64,000 bases of DNA from Streptomyces sp. NBC_01241 (GTDB lineage: Bacteria > Actinomycetota > Actinomycetes > Streptomycetales > Streptomycetaceae). The position numbers and the translations under genes are program-made. The notes beneath the pieces were generated by a model. The model was given only the letters and a program-made list of their open reading frames with translations, did no database searches and was not told where the DNA came from. Within the stretch, counting starts at the first letter, position 1; the number at the start of each line of letters is the position of its first letter. This document shows, in pieces, positions 10,217 through 18,335 of this stretch. The stretch lies in NCBI RefSeq assembly GCF_041435435.1, contig NZ_CP108494.1, positions 2,390,501-2,454,500 of the forward strand, given 5' to 3'.

Positions 10217-11014
10217 ATGACCACCGCAAGCGCCCGCAGCGACCGGCGGATCAGCCCGGTCTTCCTCGGGATCCTCGCCGTGATGGCGGTGTCGGGCTGG
10301 GCGGTGTGGACGGATTTCGCACAGCAGCCCGGGGCCGCGGTCTTCCTCTTCGTGACGGCGGCCTGGGTGGTGTCGCTCTGTCTCCACGAGTACGCCCACG
10401 CCCGCGCCGCGCTACACAGCGGCGACATCACCGTCACCGCCAAGGGCTATTTGACGCTCAATCCGTTCGCTTATACGCATGCACTGCTGAGCATCGTGCT
10501 GCCGGTGCTGTTCGTGATCATGGGCGGTATCGGTCTGCCCGGCGGTGCGGTCTTCATCGAGCGGGGCCGGATCAGCGGGCGCTGGAAGCACAGTCTGATC
10601 TCGGCTGCGGGCCCGCTGATGAATGTGCTGTTCGCCTTCGTCTGCACGGCGCCGTTCTGGCTGCACGCGCTGGACGGCGTCCCGGTCGTCTTCCAGTACG
10701 CGCTGGGATTCCTGGCACTGCTCCAGGTCACCGCGGCGATCCTCAACTTCGTCCCGGTGCCGGGGCTGGACGGCTACGGCGTGATCGAGCCCTGGCTCTC
10801 GTACCGGATCCGACGGCAGGTCGAGCCGTTCGCCCCGTTCGGGCTGATCGCGGTCTTCGGCATCCTGTGGATCCCCGAGGTCAACCACGTGTTCTTCCAC
10901 GCGATCCATTCCCTGTTGCGGGCACTGGGCGTCAGCGACTTCACGACGTACTGCGGTTTCGACACCTACCGCTTCTGGCGGTCGGCCGACCCAGAGTGCG
11001 CGGCCGGCCTCTGA
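10217..11014 (+). CDS. M50 family (site-2 protease-like) membrane metallopeptidase
   Basis: 265 residues, mostly membrane-embedded. The zinc motif HEYAH lies at 57-61 inside the second hydrophobic segment, as in intramembrane proteases. The second metal-binding region of the family appears as NFVPVPGLDGYG, which matches the N-x-x-P-x-P-x-L-D-G pattern. ATG at 10217 is chosen over the upstream frame start because AGGAG ends seven bases before it. Streptomyces carry several such short M50 proteins without PDZ domains; their substrates are mostly unknown. It faces the small membrane protein at 11023. Confidence 0.88.
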   Translation: MTTASARSDRRISPVFLGILAVMAVSGWAVWTDFAQQPGAAVFLFVTAAWVVSLCLHEYAHARAALHSGDITVTAKGYLTLNPFAYTHALLSIVLPVLFVIMGGIGLPGGAVFIERGRISGRWKHSLISAAGPLMNVLFAFVCTAPFWLHALDGVPVVFQYALGFLALLQVTAAILNFVPVPGLDGYGVIEPWLSYRIRRQVEPFAPFGLIAVFGILWIPEVNHVFFHAIHSLLRALGVSDFTTYCGFDTYRFWRSADPECAAGL

Positions 11015-11022
11015 TCCACCGC

Positions 11023-11196
11023 TCAGCCGGCGGTCTGTGCGCGCTGCCGGCGCAGGTAGAACCACGCCATGTTGGACGAGAGCCCGGCCAGCAGCACCCA
11101 GACGATCCCGAGCAGGCTGCCCTGGACGAACGAGATCACGGCCGCGACGACGGCCAGGACGCAGACGGCGATGGCGTAGAGAGCGAGGCGGGGCAT
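11023..11196 (-). CDS. Small membrane protein, 57 residues
   Basis: Translation from ATG at 11196 gives MPRLALYAIAVCVLAVV..., with two hydrophobic stretches (about 4-22 and 27-42) and a basic tail FYLRRQRAQTAG. A good ribosome site (GGACAGGAG) sits upstream, and codon third positions are nearly all G or C. It lies 110 bases downstream of the F420 reductase and may be co-transcribed. Function unknown; the size and topology suggest an accessory or stress-related membrane peptide. Confidence 0.7.
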   Translation of the reverse strand: MPRLALYAIAVCVLAVVAAVISFVQGSLLGIVWVLLAGLSSNMAWFYLRRQRAQTAG

Positions 11197-11306
11197 GAGG
11201 AGCGACTCCTGTCCGGGGTGATGCGTGGTCCCGTCCAGTGTCCCTCATGCCCCTTTCCGCTCGCCGCAGGGTGCGCCGGGAACGCCCTCGGGCGCCGGAG
11301 GGCCCC

Positions 11307-12017
11307 TCAGACGTCGGTGGTGCGCAGACCGGCGTGCGCCTTGTAGCGGCGGTTGACGGAGATCAGGTTGGCGACCAGTGACTCGACCTGGTGGGCGTTG
11401 CGCAGCCGCCCGGCGAAGACGCCACGCATGCCGGGAATCCGGCCCGCCAGTGCCTGCACGAGGTCGGTGTCGGCGCGGGCCTCGCCGAGCACCAGCACAT
11501 CGGTGTCGATCTCCTCGATGGCCTCGTCCTGCAACAGCACCGCCGAGAGGTGGTGGAAGGCCGCGGTGACCCGGGACTCCGGCAGCAGGGCGGCGGCCTG
11601 CTCGGCGGCGCTGCCCTCCTCGGGCTTCAGGGCGTAGGCGCCCTTCTTGTCGAAGCCGAGCGGGTTGACGCAGTCGATGACGAGCTTGCCCGTGAGTTCG
11701 TCGCGCAGCGACTGAAGGGTCTTGGCGTGGCCGTCCCACGGCACGGCGACGATCACGACGTCGCTGCGCCGTGCGCACTCCGCGTTGTCGGCGCCCTCGA
11801 TGCCGTGGCCCAGCTCGTCGGCGGCGGTCTGCGCGCGGTCGGCGGCACGGGATCCGATGATCACCTTCTGCCCGGCGCGGGCGAACCGGTAGGCGAGCCC
11901 GCGGCCCTGCGGCCCGGTACCGCCGAGTACGCCGACGGTCAGCCCGGAGACGTCGGGGAGGTCCCAGGGGTCCTTGGCGGGGGGCTTGCCTGCGCTGCCC
12001 TTGTCATTCGTAGTCAT
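11307..12017 (-). CDS. npdG: F420-dependent NADPH:F420 oxidoreductase
   Basis: 236 residues. Transfers hydride between NADPH and coenzyme F420, supplying reduced or oxidised deazaflavin to F420 enzymes. The Rossmann motif is VGVLGGTGPQGRGLAYRFA with IIGSRAADRA for the NADP phosphate, followed by VIVAVPWDGH, DCVNPLGFDKKG and AAFHHLSAVLL, all typical of the family. A Gly/Lys/Pro-rich leader of about 25 residues precedes the fold. The ATG at 12017 lies seven bases after a TAATGT hexamer, which suggests a leaderless transcript. Cytoplasmic. Confidence 0.93.
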   Translation of the reverse strand: MTTNDKGSAGKPPAKDPWDLPDVSGLTVGVLGGTGPQGRGLAYRFARAGQKVIIGSRAADRAQTAADELGHGIEGADNAECARRSDVVIVAVPWDGHAKTLQSLRDELTGKLVIDCVNPLGFDKKGAYALKPEEGSAAEQAAALLPESRVTAAFHHLSAVLLQDEAIEEIDTDVLVLGEARADTDLVQALAGRIPGMRGVFAGRLRNAHQVESLVANLISVNRRYKAHAGLRTTDV

Positions 12018-12158
12018 GGCTGCGACATTACTGCTCGCCACGAACGGGGAGCAGGTCCACTCCCACTCAGGGATCCGTCGCTCCGTGACGGCCCTGTTCG
12101 GCTGGTTCGGAGCCGTTCTCCGGTACCGGACGGTGCTCCTGCGGCATGATGCCGGGCC

Positions 12159-12761
12159 ATGGATGCCGTACGCGTCGCCCTGCTGCGTGAAGTGCTCGCC
12201 GGGACCGAGTGGCCCGCCGCGGCCCGGCGGTTCGCCGGGGCACTCAGGTCGTCCGTCGTCCCGCACGGCGGCGGGCTGCTGCTGGTGGGCACGGCGACGT
12301 ACGAGCCGTGGCATCTGGCGGCCCATCTCGTCGACGAGTCCACCTGGTCCGGGCTGCCGGAGCTGACGCCCACCCTGGTACGCCACCGGGTCGAGCCGGG
12401 CGACCCGGTGCATCTGGCCGTCGGCCTGGGTCGGATCGAGGCGGCCGGGCGGGGCGAGACGCTGCTGCTGGTGGCCCCGGAGCGGCCCGGCGCCGGGCTG
12501 CTGGAGCGGGTCCACGACGCCCGCCGGGCCGGGGCGACGGTCCTCTCGCTGGACGGCGGCGATCCGGAAGTGCGGGGGCTCGCCCACGAGACGCTCGCGG
12601 TGACCGGCACCGACGACGTCGACCTGGACACCGTGCAGCATCTGGTGAGCGCGGCGGCCGGCGAGAACAGCGCCCCGGCCCCGCGCGGGAACCGCCGCTT
12701 CCGGGACCGGCTGTCCCGGCTCGCCGACCAGCTGACGGCCCCGCCACCGGCCCGCTGGTGA
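12159..12761 (+). CDS. Uncharacterised protein with SIS/Rossmann-like C-terminal half
   Basis: 200 residues, not recognised with certainty. The middle (LAVGLGRIEAAGRGETLLLVAPE) followed by DARRAGATVLSLDGGDPEVRGLAHETLAV resembles the phosphosugar-isomerase (SIS) pattern, in which a group is held and a cofactor-like strand is compared. The C-terminus is basic and Pro-rich. No signal peptide or membrane segment. Codon usage is typical of its neighbours, so it is very likely a real gene. It is divergent from the F420 reductase. Confidence 0.75.
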   Translation: MDAVRVALLREVLAGTEWPAAARRFAGALRSSVVPHGGGLLLVGTATYEPWHLAAHLVDESTWSGLPELTPTLVRHRVEPGDPVHLAVGLGRIEAAGRGETLLLVAPERPGAGLLERVHDARRAGATVLSLDGGDPEVRGLAHETLAVTGTDDVDLDTVQHLVSAAAGENSAPAPRGNRRFRDRLSRLADQLTAPPPARW

Positions 12762-12879
12762 GCGTCCGGTGCCAACGACCGGAGCCGCCGCACTCCCCGG
12801 CCACCGGCTCCTTGGGGGCTCCCCGCCGCCGGGAAAATCTGTTGCACGGACCACCTACGGCGCCGGACCATGACCCCTC

Positions 12880-14184
12880 GTGACCTCAGCTCCCTCCCCG
12901 GCGGCGGGCCGGTTCTCCGCCCTGCTGCCCGATCTCTCCCCCCTGCGTTCGTCGGCCGACTTCCGGCTGCTCTGGGTCCAGGGTCTGGTGACGTACTTCG
13001 GCAGCTTCATGGCACTGATCGCGCTGCCGCTCCAGATCAAGGAGCTGACGGGTTCGCCGCTGGCCGTCGGTGCGATGGGCGCGGTCGAGCTGGTGCCGCT
13101 GGTGGTCTTCGGTCTGTACGGCGGGGCCCTCGCGGACTCCGCGGACCGCCGCAAGGTGATCCTGGGCACCGAGGCGGGGCTGGGGCTGCTGGCCCTCGTC
13201 CTCCTGGTGAACGCCGCACTGCCCGACCCGATGCTCTGGCCGCTCTACCTGGTGGCGGGCGGGGTCTCCGCGCTCGCCGGGCTCCAGCGGCCCGCGCTGG
13301 ACTCCCTGATGGCACGGATCGTGCCGCACGACCAGCTGACCGCCGCCGCCGCGCTGAACTCGCTGCGCTGGCAGTTCGGCGCGATCACCGGCCCGGCGGT
13401 GGCGGGACTCGTGGTGGCCTACGCCGGGCACGCCACGGCGTACACGGTCACGGTGGTCACGTTCACCGTGTCCGTAGTGCTGTGTCTGCGGCTGACACCC
13501 GCGCCACCCGCCCTGGACAGCCCGAAGCCTTCGCTGCGCGGCATCGCCGAGGGGGCGAGGTACGCCTGGAGCCGGCCGGTGCTGCTGGGAACGTACGCGG
13601 TCGACCTGGCGGCGATGTTCTTCGCCTTCCCGAACACGATCTTCCCGTTCCTCGCGGACGAGCTGGATGCACCGTGGTCGCTGGGGCTGATGTATGCGGC
13701 GGGGTCGGTCGGCTCGCTGGTCCTGGGCCTGACCAGCGGCTGGACATCACGGGTACGACGGCACGGGCTGTTCGTGGTGTTCGGAGCGGCGGCCTGGGGG
13801 CTGGCGATCGCGGCTGCCGGGTGGTTCGGCGACGTGTGGCTGGTGCTGGTCTGCCTGGCGGTGGCGGGCGCGGGCGACATGCTCAGCGGTCTCGGCCGCT
13901 CCACGATCTGGAACCAGACCATCCCGGAGGAGCTGCGGGGCCGGCTCGCGGGCATCGAGGTGCTCTCGTACAGCGTCGGCCCGCAACTGGGTCAGGTGCG
14001 GGCCGGCGCGATGGCGGGCTGGACGGGGACCCGCTCCGCGGTCTGGAGCGGCGGTGTGGCGTGCGTGGCCTCGGTGGCACTGCTCACCGCGGCGCTGCCG
14101 AAGCTGCTGACGTACGACTCCGAGACCGACGAGGACGCGGTACGCAGGCGGCTGGCCAGAGCATCCAGCCCCTCAGCGGCCTGA
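12880..14184 (+). CDS. MFS exporter, EntS/DHA3-like
   Basis: 434 residues with about 12 hydrophobic segments. DFRLLWVQGLVTYFGSFMALIALPLQIKELTGSPLAVGAMG and the motif YGGALADSADRRKVILGTEAG (given here only as family markers in part) match the enterobactin-exporter/macrolide-efflux group. Start is a GTG at 12880; the frame is in the family register from PLRSSADFRLLW onward. It could export a siderophore, given the iron genes downstream, but no iron box was seen at this promoter. Ends in a short hairpin at 14189-14205. Confidence 0.9.
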   Translation: MTSAPSPAAGRFSALLPDLSPLRSSADFRLLWVQGLVTYFGSFMALIALPLQIKELTGSPLAVGAMGAVELVPLVVFGLYGGALADSADRRKVILGTEAGLGLLALVLLVNAALPDPMLWPLYLVAGGVSALAGLQRPALDSLMARIVPHDQLTAAAALNSLRWQFGAITGPAVAGLVVAYAGHATAYTVTVVTFTVSVVLCLRLTPAPPALDSPKPSLRGIAEGARYAWSRPVLLGTYAVDLAAMFFAFPNTIFPFLADELDAPWSLGLMYAAGSVGSLVLGLTSGWTSRVRRHGLFVVFGAAAWGLAIAAAGWFGDVWLVLVCLAVAGAGDMLSGLGRSTIWNQTIPEELRGRLAGIEVLSYSVGPQLGQVRAGAMAGWTGTRSAVWSGGVACVASVALLTAALPKLLTYDSETDEDAVRRRLARASSPSAA

Positions 14185-14188
14185 GGAG

Positions 14189-14205
14189 CGGGGGCTTCAC
14201 CCCCG
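14189..14205. terminator. Short GC hairpin between convergent genes
   Basis: CGGGGG-CTTCA-CCCCCG, just after the MFS stop and ahead of the convergent small gene stop at 14242. A likely bidirectional terminator, weak by stem length. Confidence 0.5.
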
Positions 14206-14241
14206 GACCCCCGGACCTCGGTCGCCGGACGGGCTGGATCG

Positions 14242-14472
14242 TCACGCCTCCGGGTCGGGCGGTGTGTCCCGGTCGTGCCACTTGGGGTCCGTCTCCCATT
14301 CGAGATTCCGCTCCTGCGCCGTCTCCATCGCGTGCCGCGCCTCCTCGGGGGAGGCATACGGTCCGAAGCGGTCCTTGGCCGGGCACTCGGGGCCCTCCTC
14401 GACCTTCTGGTGCTGCAGGCAGTAGTACCACTCGCCCGGTTTGCCGACCGTGCGCTTCTTGAACAGGGCCAT
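14242..14472 (-). CDS. Small conserved-looking cytoplasmic protein, 76 residues
   Basis: From ATG at 14472 with AAGGAG upstream. The product begins [20 protein letters not shown], contains a Cys pair ([19 protein letters not shown]) and then a segment [21 protein letters not shown] that recalls SPOR-like or phage-style small domains in which a sequence position is linked to an aromatic core. It ends in an acidic tail. It is head-to-head with map, so the two share an upstream region of about 58 bases. Function unknown. Confidence 0.75.
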   Translation of the reverse strand: MALFKKRTVGKPGEWYYCLQHQKVEEGPECPAKDRFGPYASPEEARHAMETAQERNLEWETDPKWHDRDTPPDPEA

Positions 14473-14530
14473 TTCCGGCTCCTTCCCTCGGGGCCATGCT
14501 GCCCCACGCACGCTGGTTAGACTCGCTGAC

Positions 14531-15388
14531 ATGTCTGGCCAGTCGCTGCTCGTACCCGGGGAGATCACTCCCATCCGTTCCGTGCCCGGAAACATCCGGC
14601 GCCCCGAATACGTGGGCAAGCCGGCCCCCACCCCGTACACCGGTCCGGAGATCCAGGACGCCGGCACCGTCGAGCGCATGCGCATCGCGGGGCGAATCGC
14701 CGCACAGGCGATGGCGGAGGCCGCCAAGCACATCGCCCCAGGTGTCACGACGGACGAACTCGACCGGGTCGCCCATGAGTTCATGTGTGATCACGGCGCC
14801 TACCCGTCGACGCTCGGCTACCGCGGATTCCCCAAGTCGCTCTGCTCCTCGCTCAACGAGGTGATCTGCCACGGCATCCCGGACTCCACGGTGCTGCGCG
14901 ACGGCGACATCGTGAACCTCGACGTCACGGCGTACATCAACGGTGTGCACGGCGACAACAACGCCACGTACCTCTGCGGCGACGTGGACGAGGAGTCCCG
15001 GCTGCTCGTGGAGCGCACCGAGGAATCGCTGAACCGGGCCATCAAGGCGGTCCGGCCCGGGCGGCAGGTCAATGTGATCGGGCGGGTCATCGAGTCGTAC
15101 GCGAAGCGCTTCGGGTACGGGGTGGTGCGGGACTTCACCGGGCACGGGATCAGTTCCTCGTTCCACTCCGGACTGATCATTCCGCACTACGACAGCCCGC
15201 ACGCGACCACCGTGATGCAGCCCGGCATGACGTTCACCATCGAGCCGATGCTGACGCTGGGCACCCATGAGTACGACATGTGGGACGACGGCTGGACCGT
15301 GGTGACGAAGGACCGCAGGCGCACCGCCCAGTTCGAGCACACGCTGGTGGTGACGGAGACGGGCGCCGAGATCCTGACGCTCCCGTAA
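14531..15388 (+). CDS. map: Type I methionine aminopeptidase
   Basis: 285 residues. Removes the initiator methionine from nascent proteins. All five metal ligands are visible: Asp in [14 protein letters not shown] (first and second Asp), His in [11 protein letters not shown], Glu in TIEPML and Glu in AQFEHTLVV. The N-terminal 40 residues match the class with an extended, zinc-finger-free leader. ATG at 14531 follows TAGACT by seven bases with no ribosome site, which suggests a leaderless mRNA. A strong terminator follows at 15450. Streptomyces usually have more than one map copy. Confidence 0.96.
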   Translation: MSGQSLLVPGEITPIRSVPGNIRRPEYVGKPAPTPYTGPEIQDAGTVERMRIAGRIAAQAMAEAAKHIAPGVTTDELDRVAHEFMCDHGAYPSTLGYRGFPKSLCSSLNEVICHGIPDSTVLRDGDIVNLDVTAYINGVHGDNNATYLCGDVDEESRLLVERTEESLNRAIKAVRPGRQVNVIGRVIESYAKRFGYGVVRDFTGHGISSSFHSGLIIPHYDSPHATTVMQPGMTFTIEPMLTLGTHEYDMWDDGWTVVTKDRRRTAQFEHTLVVTETGAEILTLP

Positions 15389-15449
15389 CCACCGACGACA
15401 CGGATCCTTGGGTTTCCCTGGGTTTCCCTGAGTTTCCTTCCGATTCCTT

Positions 15450-15481
15450 CGAAAGCGGCCATCTCCGGGTGGCCGCTTTCG
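15450..15481 (+). terminator. Terminator hairpin after map
   Basis: Twelve-base perfect stem CGAAAGCGGCCA / TGGCCGCTTTCG with an eight-base loop, about 60 bases after the map stop. Confidence 0.8.
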
Positions 15482-15547
15482 CGTGCTCCCGCGCGGCGGC
15501 GGAATCAAGCGTATCGTTTTACCGACAGACCGTCGGGAAGTTATTGA

Positions 15548-15563
15548 CTTAGGTAAGCCTAAG
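15548..15563. promoter_or_regulatory. Iron box (DmdR/IdeR-type) upstream of haem oxygenase
   Basis: CTTAGGTAAGCCTAAG, a 6-bp dyad CTTAGG/CCTAAG that matches the actinobacterial iron-repressor consensus TTAGGTTAGGCTAACCTAA in its outer arms. It lies about 105 bases upstream of the haem oxygenase start. By known DmdR1/IdeR behaviour the repressor would bind when ferrous iron is plentiful. Confidence 0.8.
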
Positions 15564-15668
15564 TAGGAAGATCGGAGTTGTCGACAGCAGCCGCCGTACG
15601 CGGTCGCTGCCGCCTTTTTTCCGTCTCTTCCCGGACATTCCCGTCCCCTCGGTCCCCGGAGGCCCGCC

Positions 15669-16334
15669 TTGGACGCAAACGCCGCCGCCACCCCCTTCTC
15701 GACACTCATCCGCACCGCGTCGCACGAACAGCACACCGAGGCGGAGACCTCGACCTTCATGAGCGATCTGCTGGGCGGGCGCCTGGGTGTGGACGCGTAC
15801 GCGCGCTACACCGAACAGCTGTGGTTCGTGTACCGGGCACTGGAAGAGGGGGCGCAGGCGCTGCGGAGCGACCCGGTCGCCGGTCCGTTCATACAGTCCG
15901 AGCTGATGCGCACCGCCGAACTGGAGCGTGATCTGGCCCATCTGCGGGGTGCGGACTGGCAGGAGGGCCTGGAGCCGCTGCCCGCCACGGCCGCGTACGC
16001 CGCCCGGGTCGCCGAGTGCGCCCGTACCTGGCCCGCCGGTTACGTCGCGCACCACTACACGCGCTATCTGGGCGACCTCTCGGGCGGCCAGATCATCCGC
16101 GACAAGGCGGAGAAGACCTGGGGCTTCGCGCGCAAGGGTGACGGGGTCCGGTTCTATGTCTTCGAGGAGATCTCCAACCCCGCCTCGTTCAAGCGAGATT
16201 ACCGCGAACTGCTGGACGCGGTGAACGCGGACGACCTGGAGAAGCAGCGCATCGTCGACGAGTGCAAGCGCGCGTTCGCGCTGAACACGGCGGTGTTCCG
16301 GGAGTTGGGCGAGGTGTTCCCGCTCAGCGCATAG
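15669..16334 (+). CDS. hmuO: Biliverdin-producing haem oxygenase
   Basis: 221 residues. Opens haem to biliverdin, CO and ferrous iron. TASHEQHTEAE near the N-terminus carries the expected proximal His region, and HHYTRYLGDLSGGQIIRD is the distal-helix signature with the Gly-rich kink that lets haem bind. Soluble. The start is TTG at 15669 with CCGGAGG upstream. It has its own iron box and terminator and lies next to the HtaA and hmuTUV genes, so its role here is to recover iron from imported haem. Confidence 0.95.
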   Translation: MDANAAATPFSTLIRTASHEQHTEAETSTFMSDLLGGRLGVDAYARYTEQLWFVYRALEEGAQALRSDPVAGPFIQSELMRTAELERDLAHLRGADWQEGLEPLPATAAYAARVAECARTWPAGYVAHHYTRYLGDLSGGQIIRDKAEKTWGFARKGDGVRFYVFEEISNPASFKRDYRELLDAVNADDLEKQRIVDECKRAFALNTAVFRELGEVFPLSA

Positions 16335-16343
16335 GGCCCCGGC

Positions 16344-16397
16344 GGCGCGGCCGGCGGGGGTGACCGGAGTGCACCGGCCACCCCCGCCGGCCGCGCC
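16344..16397 (+). terminator. Strong terminator after haem oxygenase
   Basis: Nineteen-base perfect stem (GGCGCGGCCGGCGGGGGTG and its complement) enclosing a 16-base loop that can form a small internal CCGG hairpin. It begins ten bases after the haem oxygenase stop. Confidence 0.85.
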
Positions 16398-16406
16398 GTC
16401 TTGTCC

Positions 16407-16562
16407 TCAGACGCCGGACGCGTTCGATCGAACAGCCGGCAGGACGCGGCCCCCGATGTCCACCGTGCCGTCCGGTGCGGGTGCGGTGAGGATCCGGGAG
16501 CCTCGTCCCGGCCTGATGTTGAGGGCGCGGCCCAGCTCAAGTCGCTGTCGTTCACCTGGGCG
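16407..16562 (-). pseudogene. Possible remnant of an unidentified coding sequence
   Basis: Between the terminators of hmuO and the htaA unit there is a minus-strand frame ending at 16407 that reads like protein for about 45 residues (GRALNIRPGRGSRILTAPAP, then DGTVDIGGRVLPAV) but has no convincing start and a stop shortly upstream. It may be the 3' end of a lost gene. No family is recognised. The remainder of 16398-16569 holds nothing else I can support. Confidence 0.25.
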
Positions 16563-16569
16563 TTCAAGC

Positions 16570-16614
16570 ACCGCCCGGGTGACGGCCCTGCGACCGGGCC
16601 GTCACCCGGGCGGT
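16570..16614 (-). terminator. Terminator hairpin of the htaA unit
   Basis: Nineteen-base perfect stem (ACCGCCCGGGTGACGGCCC with its complement) and a seven-base loop, 22 bases beyond the stop of the first HtaA gene on the minus strand. Confidence 0.8.
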
Positions 16615-16636
16615 GTTGCCCGGTGGTGCGGGCGGA

Positions 16637-18271
16637 TCAGACGGTACGGCGACGGCGGGCGGCGATCACCACTCCGGCGCCGGCCGCCACGACGACACCC
16701 GAGGCGGCGAACAGGGCGCCGGCCGGGATGCCGGAGCCGGTGGCGGCGAGGGAGCCCGAGCCGCCGACCGAGCCGCCGACCGACCCACCGCCCACGCTGC
16801 CGCCGCCCGCGAGGCTCGTGGAGCGGTTGGAGCCGGTGCTGCCCGTGCCGCCCGTGCTGCCCGTGCTGCCCGTGCTGCCCGTGCTGCCCGTGCTGCCCGT
16901 GCCGCCTGTGCCGCCCGAGAGTTCGGCGTCCTTGTCGAGGGCGACCGCGACGGTCAGTGCGTCGAGCGGCTCGCCCGCCGGGTACATGCCGCCGAAGGCC
17001 TTGGTTCCGTCGGCGGTGAGGGTCGCCGGCACGGAGGAGAGGGTCACCACGCCGTTCCTGGCCGCGAGTTCACCCTTCGGCAGCTTCAGGTCGGCGACGG
17101 CCAGACCGGTGTAGGTGGTGACCTTCTTGGTCTCGCGGTCCTTGGTGGAGACGTCCGCGATCAGTCTTCCCCTTGTCCCGTTCACCTGGATCTCCACGTG
17201 GGTCAGGGAGAGGTCGAGGGTGTACGCGCCGTTCTCCTCGTGGCCCAGGAAGCGGACCTTGCCGTCGAAGTCCGCGTCGAGGGTCTGCTTCCCCGCGTCG
17301 AAGTGGCCGGTGGCATCGGGGAATCGGTAGCCGTCGCCGGACACGGTGGCGCCGGCGGTCGTCTCGGCCTTGCCGTGGGCGATCGGGCCGGTGACGTACG
17401 TACGGAAGGACTTCTTGACGCCCCAGTCCAGGGTGCCGTCGACGATCGCGCCCTCGTCCGCGGCGGCCGGCTTGCCGGTGGCCGGGGCGGAGGAGGACGG
17501 GACGGACGGGGAGGGGGACGCGGTCGAGGTGGGACGTTCCGTGGGCTCGGTGGCCGGCTTCCCGGTGGGCTCCGTCGTGGGCTTCCCGGTCGGTTCGGTG
17601 GTCGGCTTCTGGGTCGGCTCCTCGGTCGGGGCCGTAGCCACGTTCACCGAGAGCGTGGCCGGGTCGAGCGGGTCGCCCTCCTTGTACTGGCCGTTGAACG
17701 CCTCGGAGCCCGCCTTCGTCAGCGTCGCCGGGATGTCCTTGAAGACCATCGCACCGTCCGTGCCCCGGCCCGGCTTCACCGCCGACAGGTCGAGGGCCGC
17801 GAACACCACGTCGTCGCGGGTGCCTTCCGGCGTCGTGACATCGACGGTGATCGCGCCGCCGGTACCGGTCGTGGCGAGCTTCACGTCCGAGAGCGTGATG
17901 TCGAGAACGCCGCCGTGGGCGTAGAAGCTGACGCCGCCCTCGAAGGCGGTGTCGGTGCCGTGCGTGGCCGTGTCGTAGGAGCCCTTGCCGTTGGCGAAGG
18001 CGAACACACCGTTGTCGGGTGCCTGGGTGGCGCCGTTCTTGACGGTGATCTTCCCGCCGGAGAACGAGGAGGCGAGGTACGTGCGGAAGGACTCCTTGAC
18101 GCCCCACTCCAGCATGCCGTCCTGCAGTGCCAATGTCGGTGCGGCGGCTGCCGCGCCCGCGGGGGCGGTGCTGTCGGCGGCGAGCGCCGGAAGGGCGAAC
18201 GCGGTGGCGCCGAGGGCGGCTGCCGTGGCGACGGCGGCGGCGAGAGCTATGGGGCGGCGGGGGGCTGCCAT
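16637..18271 (-). CDS. htaA: Two-domain HtaA haem-binding surface protein with LAXTG sortase signal
   Basis: 544 residues. Signal peptide 1-31 (ALPALAA), HtaA domain at about 48-205, a Thr/Pro/Lys linker with TEPTGKP repeats, a second HtaA domain at about 277-445, a GST repeat stalk, then LAATG at 508-512, a hydrophobic segment and RRRR tail. In Corynebacterium HtaA domains bind haem and hand it to HmuT. LAXTG is the class E sortase signal of Streptomyces, so the protein is probably bound to the cell wall. ATG at 18271 has GAGGAGA upstream. It follows the second HtaA gene by 64 bases and should be in the same transcript. Confidence 0.92.
   Translation of the reverse strand: MAAPRRPIALAAAVATAAALGATAFALPALAADSTAPAGAAAAAPTLALQDGMLEWGVKESFRTYLASSFSGGKITVKNGATQAPDNGVFAFANGKGSYDTATHGTDTAFEGGVSFYAHGGVLDITLSDVKLATTGTGGAITVDVTTPEGTRDDVVFAALDLSAVKPGRGTDGAMVFKDIPATLTKAGSEAFNGQYKEGDPLDPATLSVNVATAPTEEPTQKPTTEPTGKPTTEPTGKPATEPTERPTSTASPSPSVPSSSAPATGKPAAADEGAIVDGTLDWGVKKSFRTYVTGPIAHGKAETTAGATVSGDGYRFPDATGHFDAGKQTLDADFDGKVRFLGHEENGAYTLDLSLTHVEIQVNGTRGRLIADVSTKDRETKKVTTYTGLAVADLKLPKGELAARNGVVTLSSVPATLTADGTKAFGGMYPAGEPLDALTVAVALDKDAELSGGTGGTGSTGSTGSTGSTGSTGGTGSTGSNRSTSLAGGGSVGGGSVGGSVGGSGSLAATGSGIPAGALFAASGVVVAAGAGVVIAARRRRTV
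16837..16918. repeat. 9-bp CCCGTGCTG tandem repeat encoding the Gly-Ser-Thr stalk
   Basis: Eight to nine copies of CCCGTGCTG/CCCGTGCCG. On the minus strand they give the (Gly-Ser-Thr)n stalk that separates the HtaA domains from the sortase signal. Copy number would set the length of the wall-spanning stalk. Confidence 0.8.
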
Positions 18272-18335
18272 GGTCGGTGGTCTCCTCATGAAGTGACAGA
18301 AAGTGACAGGAAGTGAATCGAGGGGGGACGGGGGT

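Noticed and set aside
6037..11346. A 1769-residue plus-strand open frame.
   Set aside because: Antisense to the SARP gene and out of frame with the M50 protease gene; composition is that of a shadow frame.
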